DNA from: Chrysophaeum taylorii
Taxonomy: Eukaryota > Sar > Pelagophyceae > Pelagomonadales > Pelagomonadaceae
Direction: 5' to 3'
Assembly: GCA_029834535.1 (NCBI GenBank)
Contig: JAQMWT010000076.1
Span: 102,948 to 166,947, forward strand
Length of the DNA stretch: 64,000 bases
In this document: piece after piece, positions 17,790-25,879 of the stretch
Layout of the letters: each line of letters begins with the position of its first letter
Numbering within the stretch: the first letter of the stretch is position 1
The notes under the pieces: model-generated
Databases searched by the model: none
Seen by the model: only the letters and a program-made list of their open reading frames with translations
What the model was told of the DNA's origin: nothing
Position numbers and translations under genes: made by a program

Positions 17790-18338
17790 AGACAGTGATC
17801 CTCCAAGCCGTCTACGGCGACCTCGCAGACTATTACTCCACGACCCGCGGCGGCTCTTTCAGCGCGCCATTCTCACCCCCCGTCGAAACGATGTTGTCGA
17901 TGCTGACAACGCGCGCATGACCGCGGCCTTTTTTTCCCGGAGACGAGGCGTCGGAGTTCTTTTCGGCTGACTAGGCTGGGTCGGAAGACGACGCCTCGCT
18001 CTTTATAGTCGAGTTTTCAACTCCCTGACAACCAACGGCATGCTGACTTTGAGCGCGAGGTTAAAGTCTTCGAAACCTCGACCCGTCGCACGGCCTCTGG
18101 AACGGTACCAGATACATGATCGATCGTGTCGTTGTCACCGAGGCTCCTCCAACCTGTATCGCTTAAGGCCCGCCTACGCCAAACGATCAACAAGAGCCAG
18201 GGCCAGACGCCCCGCGAGGTCGGCGTCCTCTTGGCGAAGCCCGTCTTCTGCCACGTCCAGCTCTACGTGGCTCTCTGTCGATACTCATCTGGGTCGACGA
18301 CTCCACCCTACCCCACACGTGCTGCGCAATACCGATAA
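17790..18338 (+). pseudogene. Helitron helicase remnant in H2
   Basis: The upstream ILQAVYGDLAD and ILTPRRND part is frameshifted relative to [19 protein letters not shown]. An Ala-Lys (LAKP) replaces the Phe-Pro/Leu-Pro found in the other copies. Confidence 0.55.
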
Positions 18339-18617
18339 GCCCCCTCCCGGCGTCTACACGCGCACTATAGGTGAACTTACTGGGACCACGTGAACTTACT
18401 GGGGTTTGAGATTGGGACTAGGTGAACTGAGTGACCAGGTGAAACTGGGACCAGGTGAACATACTGGGGTTTTAGAGCAAAGGGTTTTTAGAGTAAACTC
18501 ACTCAAAGGTTGGCGGCGCGTGCGGATCGAAGCAGCTTAGATTGGCGGAGGCGAGAGCGACGAGCTCAAAGGAGTTGGTTTGAGCTAGGTGAACTTACTG
18601 ACCAGGTGAACTTATAT

Positions 18618-18875
18618 CAGGGTCGGATAAGAAAGTTCGTACGAGCCGTTAACTATGTTTCAGTTTGTACTAAGACATACTCAACGGATCGCTGAGCTAT
18701 GTTCATTTGTACTCAAGCAGTATGTGCCGCCACGCCGCGAGATCGTCGCGATGGAACTAGTCCCCATAGTGAAGTCGGCATCCTTTCGTCCCCTCACGCA
18801 AAAAAAGGAAAAAGCCCACGCGTTGTAGGACCCGTCGTTGCGGCGCGGGCTAGTCTCGTTTCCTTATCCGACCCT
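18618..18875 (+). mobile_element. hAT-like MITE with 8-bp target duplication
   Basis: The 258-bp element has inverted ends CAGGGTCGGATAAG / CTTATCCGACCCT. It is flanked by ACTTATAT at 18610-18617 and 18876-18883. The empty site survives in Helitron H5 at 32543-32556 (ACTTATACGAAAC), which supports true insertion. It has no coding capacity beyond a 68-codon open frame. The 8-bp duplication and CAGGG ends are hAT features. Confidence 0.75.
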
Positions 18876-19027
18876 ACTTATATGAAACTTACTGGGACCA
18901 GGTGAACTTACTGGGGTTAGAGATTGGGACTAGGTGAACTTACTGGCCTGCACTTGTCCCAACTACTAATCGACGGTAAGGATCAGGTAGGCGCGAGAGT
19001 AAAGATCAGGTAGGCGCGAGCCAGACA

Positions 19028-19594
19028 GTGATCCTCCAAGCCGTCTACGGCGACCTCGCAGACTATTTCCACGACCCGCGGCGGCTCTTTCAGCGCGCCA
19101 TTCTCACGCCTCGTCGAAACGATGTTGTCGATGCTGACAACGCGCGCATGACCGCGGCCTTTTTTTCCCGGAGACGAGGCGTCGGAGTTCTTTTAGGCAG
19201 ACTAGGTTGGGTCGGAAGACGACGCCTCGCTCTTTACAGTCGAGTTTTCGACTCCCTGACAACCAACGGCATGCTGACATGCTGACTTTGATCGCGAGCT
19301 TAAGGTCTTCGCAACCTCGACCCGTCGCACGGCCACTGCAACGGTACCAGATACATGATCGATTGTGTCGTGTCACCGAGGCTCCTCCAACCTGTATCCC
19401 TTAAGGCCCGCCGACGCCAAACGATCAACAAGAGCCAGGGCCAGACGCCCAGCGAGGTCGGCGTCCTCTTGCCCAAGCCCGTCTTCTGTCACGTCCAGCT
19501 CTACGTGGCTCTCTGTCGATCGGCAACCCCGAGGATATGCTCTTCTGAGTCGACGACTCCACCCTACCGCACACGTGCCGCGCAATACCGATAA
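19028..19594 (+). pseudogene. Helitron helicase remnant in H3
   Basis: MILQAVYGDLADYFHDPRRL and then ILTPRRNDVVDADNARM correspond to the helicase motif in which family members have AILTP.NEDV...N. The terminal TINKSQGQT motif follows in another frame at 19355-19594. Confidence 0.6.
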
Positions 19595-19687
19595 GCCCCC
19601 TCCCGGCGTCTACACGCGCACTATAGGTTAACTTACTGGGACCAGGTGAACTTACTGGAACCAGGTGAACTTACTGGGGTTAAAGAT

Positions 19688-20262
19688 AGGGTCGGATAAG
19701 AAAACGAGACTAGCCCGCGCCGCAACGACGGGTCCTACAACGCGTGGGCTTTTCCCTTTTTTTGCGTGAGGGGACGAAAGGATGCCGACTTCACTATGGG
19801 GACTAGTTCCATCGCGACGATCTCGCGGCGTGGCGGCACATACTGCTTGAGTACAAATGAACATAGCTCAGCGATCCGTTGAGTATGTCTTAGTACAAAC
19901 TGAAACATAGTTAACGGCTCGTACGAACTTTCTTAACTAACTAACTAACTAACTTCAGACCTCTCCCGAGCATGAAAGCCAGGCCGGACCGACAGGAGCC
20001 AGTCCGGAATCACGGGCCTGTAGACGAGGAGCGCCGAAAGGTCGGTCGGCGGAGAGTGACCATCAAGCTTGTCGCCATGCGACGAGGAGACCGCGATGTG
20101 ACTGACAACCAACTCGTCGATAACCGTCCGTCTGCGCCCCCCGGCCATACCCCGTCCCACTGCGAACGTTCCGGCTGCCAACCGGCCCGCCCGGGAGGCG
20201 AATAGGTGCCAACCTACGCCGGGAGGGCGGGTGCCCTCGCAAGGCTTTCTTATCCGACCCTG
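19688..20262 (-). mobile_element. hAT-like MITE split by a LINE
   Basis: It is an inverse-orientation copy of the 258-bp MITE (19688-19935 plus 20253-20262), interrupted by a LINE 3' fragment. Confidence 0.68.
19936..20244 (-). mobile_element. 5'-truncated LINE fragment with tetranucleotide tail
   Basis: The left end is (AACT)n followed by TTCAGACCTCTCCCGAGCAT, which on the minus strand is a 3' end followed by a (TTAG)n-type tail. CTTTCTTA is duplicated at 19928-19935 and 20245-20252. Related copies lie at 25485-25800 and 44050-44230. Confidence 0.55.
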
Positions 20263-20597
20263 AATAAAATAAATAATAAAGATTGGGACTAGGCGAACTT
20301 AGTGACCAGGTGAACTTACTGAGACCAAGTGTGAACTTACTGGGGCTTTTAGAGTAAACGCAAAGCTTAGCGGCGTGTGCGGATCAAAGCAGCTTAGATT
20401 GGCGGGGGTGAGAGCGACGAGCTCGAAGGAGAGTGGGGTGAGTGGGTGTGGGTTTACGCCGAACTTACTGGGGTTAGAGATTGGGTTTACGCCGAATTTG
20501 CTGGGGTTAGAGATTGGGACTAGGTGAACTTAACAGGAACAGGTGAACTTGCTGGGGTTAGAGATTGGGACTAGGTGAACTTACTGGCCTGCACTTG

Positions 20598-21212
20598 TAT
20601 TTTGCTAAGAATTCAAAATCTACTACAAGCGCGGCATCATGCGCCCCGAGTGCGGTGGCAAGCTGAAGCGAAGATAGTCTGTCAGGATGCCCTGTATCTC
20701 GGAGTGTGATGATGATTTGGTCGCCTTGGTGCGAGCGACGGGAACAATGGGGAGCGCTCGCTAGGCCGCGTCGGCGCGGCCGGCTGCTCAACTGGAGAGG
20801 GCAAGAGAGAGCGGGAGCAAAGCAGATCAGACTTGCTTATCCCCGTTTGCCTGGCGACGATCGTATGGCATGGCCGCCCGAGGTGAGTCGGTAGGAGAAG
20901 CAGCGCCCCCCAGGACAAAGACAAGGGGTCTATCTCAAACCCAGAGAGGGATTTAATATTTCATCACACGGTTCAGGCGACTTGTACTGCGACGCAGCGT
21001 TCGCAGTGTAAAGAAAGCGCGCTTCATAGCCGGCCGGCGGGCCGCTGCGTCGTGAGGGTAGGAGCACAAAAGCAGGAGCCACCGACAGCACGTCGCAGGG
21101 AATTTGATCTGGAGCCGACTACTCGGTGTGGCGAGAATCAGATCACGGTCGCCACGAGGGTTTTAAAAAGTCGACTGGCCGCGTCAGGTCGACTGCAAGA
21201 ATTCAAAAGAAG
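20598..21212. other. Intergenic, no gene recognised
   Basis: It contains only short open frames and scattered low-complexity sequence; nothing was recognised. Confidence 0.4.
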
Positions 21213-21985
21213 CAACGTTGCACATTCACTAAAAAAATCACTTGCTCACTTCACTAATTCACTTCACATTCACCTCGATTTTGTCAACTTCGTATTCACT
21301 TCACATTTACTTCACCGAGGCCTTGAAATCTGACGGTCCGACGCTTCCCCTACACCTCGTCTACGTGTATGCGGAGCCGCAGTACTTATGCGGAGGATGA
21401 TGTCGATGAGGTTCAAGGGGCTCGATTGTTACCATTGTTACCCGTAGCACCCAGAGCTTCTGTGAGCGCTGCTTGAGCGCGGGATATCTCGTACTGACGG
21501 AGGGAAACACCTTGCTCAGCGCAGATGAGACGGACAAAGTTTCCCTACAGCGCATGAACAAGAAGTACATGGTGGTGGCCCGAATCAAGTACTGCGACCT
21601 CGCCAAGAGCGAGTTCAAAATCGCCGAGAGCACCATCCCCGGTGACTCTCCCGAGATGGATGTTGAGGAAGAAGATGATGAAGACACCGAGGTCGTTCGT
21701 TCACATCATCTAATGCAAAAAAAACCCCTCACAGGTAGGTCTCGACCCCTCCTTCGGCCCAAAACGCGAGTGAAACAAAGAGCACGAGGCTTGAGCAGTA
21801 GCGGGCGGCGAGCACGGGAACTGGCAGGGCGGCAGGGACCGGCGCACGCAGCGTTAATTAAAAAAAAAAAAGAAAAAATGTTCACTTCACATCACTTCAC
21901 TATAGCCACGTAGATCGACGTGTTCACTTCACATCACTTCACTAGAATTGCTTAGTGAAGTGAGCCGTGTTCACTCGGGGAAAGT
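21213..21985 (+). mobile_element. Diverged hAT-like element next to the HEAT gene
   Basis: The 5' end CAACGTTGCACATTCACT matches 14 of 18 bases of the intact element's end at 43199. Sub-terminal TTCACTTCAC repeats lie at both sides (21240-21320, 21880-21970). The interior is a decayed open frame (21473-21913, LVLTEGNTLLSADETDKVSL...) homologous to 43397-43714. The last bases of the right TIR are missing, so it ends about 130 bp before the HEAT gene's ATG and probably supplies part of its 5' region. Confidence 0.5.
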
Positions 21986-22115
21986 CAGGACGCAGGGCGA
22001 GGGTTCGAGTGAGGGCTCGTTGGCGAACCTCGCTGATTTCTCAAGCCCGTTGAGGACCCGTTATCGAATCTACAGGGTTTGTCATCGCCAACGCACGCAC
22101 CATCGCCCCCGTGAG

Positions 22116-23102
22116 ATGGCAGCCTTCGAAGAGATGGAGGCGTTGTACGTCAAGGCGACGACGGAGGCTGAGTCGGCCGAACGCAGCGCCGCCGCCAAGA
22201 GTCTTGCCGACGCGATCAAGGAGGCCGGGCCGACGACCGTGATGTCTTTCAAGCTGATCGACAAGGTGCAGGCGTCCCTTGGCGACCTGAAGAGCGTGCC
22301 CGCGCGCGAGGGTGCGATCATGGTGGTGCACGCGCTTCATACGGCCCTTGGGCACCACTCGGAGCCCTACATTCTCATCTTGCTGCCGACCCTTATCGAG
22401 AAATTTGACGACAAGGTAAAAAACGTGACGGCAGCTCTCGAGGCGTGTTTGACGGCTTTTTTCCAAGCGGTGAACCCCCACGCCGCCGCAACGTTGCTCC
22501 CGCACCTCTTCGCTGGCATGTCCACTATCTCGTGGAAGATCAAGGTCGGAACCCTCAAGCTGCTCGGCACGCTCGCGCACACGGCCCCGAGCCAGGTCGG
22601 GCAACTGTTACCGGACATTGTTCCCAAAGTCACCGAGAACATGTGGGACACCAAGCCCGAGGTCAAGGCCGCCGCGAAATCGTCTCTCGGAGAATGCTGC
22701 ACCGTGATCCACAATCCAGACGTCCAGCCTCTCGTTCCGACTCTCATCTCTGCCAACGCGAATCCCAAGGAAAATCCCCAGGCGCTCGACGCCCTCATGG
22801 GGACCACCTTCGTCTCCCAGGTCGACAGGCCCACTCTCGCCATCATTGTTCCCGTCCTCGGCCGCGGCCTCCGCGACCGCGACGTCCAGACCAAGAGAAA
22901 GTGCTGCGTCGTCGTCGATAACATGTGCAAGTTGGTTGTTGCTGCCTCGGACGTCGAGCCTTTCGTCGACAAACTCCTTCCCGAACTTAAGCGCGTCGAG
23001 GAGGAGGTTCCGATCCCGGAGATCCGCGCCTACGGTGCCAAGGCCCGCGCGACCCTCGTCAAGGCCATCAAGGACGGCGGCGGCAAGGTCCCGGAGGAGT
23101 AG
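22116..23102 (+). CDS. eEF3-like HEAT-repeat protein lacking ABC domains
   Basis: The 328-residue intronless product starts at ATG 22116 (MAAFEEMEALYV). It is all-helical with HEAT repeats and resembles the N-terminal HEAT domain of fungal/stramenopile elongation factor 3: MWDTKPEVKAAAKSSL, ALDALMGTTFVSQVDRPTL, IIVPVLGRGLRDRDVQTKRKCCVVVDNMCKLV. In eEF3 this domain is followed by a four-helix bundle and two ABC ATPase cassettes. Here translation stops after KAIKDGGGKVPEE and no ABC sequence follows, so it is either a stand-alone HEAT paralog or a truncated gene. eEF3 helps E-site tRNA release on the ribosome; a role for the HEAT-only form is inference. The open frame extends upstream into the hAT element without a better start. 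Confidence 0.85.
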   Translation: MAAFEEMEALYVKATTEAESAERSAAAKSLADAIKEAGPTTVMSFKLIDKVQASLGDLKSVPAREGAIMVVHALHTALGHHSEPYILILLPTLIEKFDDKVKNVTAALEACLTAFFQAVNPHAAATLLPHLFAGMSTISWKIKVGTLKLLGTLAHTAPSQVGQLLPDIVPKVTENMWDTKPEVKAAAKSSLGECCTVIHNPDVQPLVPTLISANANPKENPQALDALMGTTFVSQVDRPTLAIIVPVLGRGLRDRDVQTKRKCCVVVDNMCKLVVAASDVEPFVDKLLPELKRVEEEVPIPEIRAYGAKARATLVKAIKDGGGKVPEE

Positions 23103-23136
23103 ACTCGTTATTTATCCGGCGGAGTAGACTCGTTAT
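23093..23136 (+). repeat. Tandem duplication spanning the HEAT gene stop codon
   Basis: GGAGTAGACTCGTTATTTAT occurs twice, about 25 nt apart; the first copy supplies the TAG stop. The following 300 bp to 23430 are non-coding 3' flank. Confidence 0.8.
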
Positions 23137-23430
23137 TTATTTACGGCGCTGCAGCTTCCCGTCGTCATCGTCTCCGCACCTTTCTTTCCACCAGTCTGGC
23201 GTCGTACCGTCGGCGATGCCAGTTTTGTTGTTGTTGTTTGTTGCCAGGATTTATCATCTTTGTCTCCTCCCTTATCGCTGTGACCAGCCCGTGGTCACAT
23301 CCCCAAGCTGCTGTGCCACTCCCCTTTCCCTTTCTTCAGGTGTCTTCGTAATAAAAACGACGACAGCCACTCTCTTAGACTAGTAGTAAGCTCCTCCCAT
23401 TTTCACCCTCCGCCTTGTGTTTTACCGCTG

Positions 23431-25442
23431 TCAGGTTGCCAATTGCAGTAGCTCGAGCGCTTTCCTGTCGCGCTCGCGCTCTTTCGCGCGAAGCGTTGTT
23501 CGGAGGAGGGTTTCCACTTTTTTTCGTCTTTCGATCACCTTTCTTGCCAACATAACGGCGACGACGTCGGCGTCCCGGGACGACAGGACTTCGACCCTCT
23601 TCTTTCGTGCCGCCCCCGCTGAAATCGAGCCTCGTCTTTCCGCGGGCTGTGGCGGCTCTTCACCTTCTTCTGCGGTGGCGCTGGAAGACTGGCGAACCCG
23701 GTGGATGTAGTGGTGAACGTCTCGCCGACGAGACGAGGCCGCGGTTGTTGTCGTCGGAGCTTGGACTGGATCGCACTGCGTCGCCGAGTTTGTCTTCTTC
23801 CTCGAGGAGCCGGGTTCGCACTGCGCCGCCGCGTCAGCGAGCGGCACGGTCGTCGCGTCGGTCATCGTAGCTTTGTTCTCGCGACGCGAAGGACCTTCGC
23901 GAGGTCCGTCGGTCATCGTCGTCTTGCTTTCGCGATGCGAAGGACCTTCGCGAGGTCCGTCGGTCATCGTCGTCTTGCTTTCGCGACGCGAAGGACCTTC
24001 GCGAGGTCCGTTGTTCTCGCGACGCGAAGGACCTTCGCGAGGTCCGTCGGTCATCGTAGCTTTGTTCTCGCGACGCGAAGGAGAGTGAGGATCTGTCCCG
24101 ACGGAAACCAGCGTCGCACGATCAGTCATGGTCGATCTTGTCGCGCCTCTCGGGGGATCGGTCCCAACGGCGGTAGTGGTCACGCCGGCCGTCGTCGCGG
24201 TCGCCTCGCTCAAAAAAGTCGGCTGAGACTCGGTCTTCGCGAGACGTGGTCGATGTAAAGAATTCCCGGTCGCGACGCGATCTCGTCCGGAGGAAGAAGA
24301 CGATGCATTTATTTTCTTTGGCTGCTGCTGCTGCTGCTGCTGCTTCTTCTTCTTCTTCCGGGGCTTGGTCGCTTTGTCGGCCTCGGCTCGCGCGCGGTCG
24401 GCGTCGGCCTTGGCCTCGTCGCGCGACTCGCGCGCGCGGTCGGCGTCGGCGCGAGCTCCTTCGCACAAAGCCTCGGCGCGTTCCAGAGCGCGCGCAAGCC
24501 TCGCCGTATGCTCGTCGCGCGGGACCAGGGTTTTTCGCCGGCGCTTATCCGGCGGCGGCGGCGCGACGGTCGGCGGCTTCTCGTCGATCGCCTCCGGCGC
24601 CCCCCCCTCGAGACGGGCCTGCACGAGTCTTCGGACAAGAAGATCCAATCAAGAACGCACGAAGAGGGCGGCCTGGCGCTGTTCGGAGGAGCGGAGGGCG
24701 GCGATCTGGTCAGAAATGGCCGCGGTCGACTTTTCGAGAAATTTTGCGACCGAGTCGTCGCTCGAAGCCGTCGTCGTCTGGCCCGTCGTCCCTCCGAACG
24801 AGGAGGACGAGGACATCGAATGCGTCGCCGAATCGGCGCGACACAGGAGCGCGCTGATAGCGCAGTAGTCGGCGCCTGAGGCGACGTGACGGAGAAACGC
24901 CCTCGGGGCGGGCGCACCCACCCGCGGTCTCCGTAATCGTAACGCGCAAAAACGGTTCGCGCGCGACGTCGAGGAGAGCGTCGAGGTCAAAGAGGTGCGA
25001 GCCGGGCGGCGCCGACACCTCGGCGAGCTGTCGCCACCTGCGGACGCGTTGGCCCGTCGCCCATAGAGCCGCACCTCGAACCGTCGACCGACGAGTCGAA
25101 CTTCGCGCGTCGCGGGTTGTGCGTGGCTCTCCGACACTTCCAGCCCACGGAGAGAACCGAGTCCCGACCGAGGCCGAGCCGGGGCACGCCCGAGGGACAC
25201 AGCCGCACCACCACCCACTGCGGCAGCCCGGGCCGCGACCGCCAAACGAGCTGCGGCGATTCGTACAACATGTTCGCCGCCTCGCATCCAGGTTCCTCCG
25301 ACGACGCCGCGACCACCTCGGCGCCCACGAAAGCCGAAGCCAAGTTCGTCGAATCCTCCTCTGCCTTGGCGCCGCGCGACGGGCTCGCGACCTCCGAGCT
25401 CAGCACAGACAACGGATCCTCCCATGACGAGGAGGAGCTCAT
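23431..25442 (-). CDS. Discoidin/jelly-roll-like N-terminus plus repeat and coiled-coil C-terminus; micro-introns
   Basis: It starts at ATG 25442 (MSSSSSWEDPLSVLS). A jelly-roll-like domain contains CEAANMLYESPQLVWRS, PQWVVVRL, LSVGWKCRRATHNPR, PGSHLFDLDALL and EPFLRVTITETAGG, a pattern seen in discoidin-type domains of ciliary and SUN-like proteins. Two GT-AG introns restore the reading: 24921-24876 (46 nt) and 24660-24619 (42 nt, containing the in-frame TGA at 24649). One extra base near 25077 still breaks the frame. The C-terminal part has a polyQ tract, about 4.5 repeats of TMTDGPREGPSRRESK and a basic coiled coil ending in ALELLQLAT. Function unknown; a cytoskeletal or scaffold role is only suggested by the domain type. 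Confidence 0.5.
23865..24085 (-). repeat. 51-bp minisatellite coding TMTDGPREGPSRRESK
   Basis: About 4.5 units are present, one shortened to 36 bp. The GCGAAGGACCTTCGC core is nearly palindromic. All units stay in frame within the host gene. Confidence 0.85.
24315..24358 (-). repeat. CAG/AAG trinucleotide tract
   Basis: Codes a Lys run followed by seven Gln in the gene on the minus strand. Confidence 0.85.
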
Positions 25443-25484
25443 AATAATAATACAAACGGTTTGCGGGACGCTTACCCATAACTA

Positions 25485-25805
25485 ACTAAACTATACTATA
25501 ACTTCAGACCTCTCCCGAGCATGGGAGCCAGGCCGGACCGACAGGAGCCAGTCCGGAATCACGGGCCTGTAGACGAGGAGCGCCGAAAGGTCGGTCGGCG
25601 GATAGTGACCATCAAGCTTGTCGCCATGCGACGAGGAGACCGCGATGCGCTGACAACCAACTCGTCGATAACCTTCCGTCTTCGCCCCCCGGCCTTACCC
25701 CGTCCCACTGCGAACGTTCCGGCTGCCAACCGGCCCGCCCGGGAGGCGAATAGGTGCCAACCTACGCCGGGAGGGCGGATGCCCTCGCAAGGCTCAGGAT
25801 TCATG
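25485..25805 (-). mobile_element. 5'-truncated LINE fragment
   Basis: It belongs to the family at 19936-20244, with its 3' tail at the left (AACTAACTAAAC). CCCATA occurs on both sides (25478-25483 and 25806-25811) as a probable target duplication. It lies just upstream of the discoidin-like gene. Confidence 0.5.
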
Positions 25806-25879
25806 ACCCATAGTGGATTGGGTACCACCAGAAAGGAGAAAATAAAGAAATTGCCATAATAATAATAAGGGAAAAGTCA

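Larger units (their letters stand above)
17648..18956 (+). mobile_element. Helitron-like copy H2 (plus), carrying a nested hAT MITE
   Basis: It shares helicase and GTTCACC-repeat sequence with the other copies and ends with ...CTTG at 18956. Its own 5' TC end is missing or rearranged at the junction with H1. A 258-bp hAT-like MITE is inserted at 18618-18875. Confidence 0.6.
18957..20597 (+). mobile_element. Helitron-like copy H3 (plus), joined head-to-tail to H2
   Basis: It starts with TCCCAACTACTAATCG directly after the CTTG of H2 and ends ...CTTG at 20597, followed by T. It contains a hAT MITE in inverse orientation (from 19688), which in turn contains a truncated LINE (19936-20244). Confidence 0.6.

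Noticed and set aside
16200-20600. Regularly spaced short repeats (CCAGGTGAACTTACTGGG) resembling a CRISPR array
   Set aside because: The units lie inside Helitron copies, have no constant spacer length, and the genome is eukaryotic.
24649-24651. In-frame TGA as selenocysteine
   Set aside because: A 42-nt GT-AG intron removes it and keeps frame; no selenoprotein family match.
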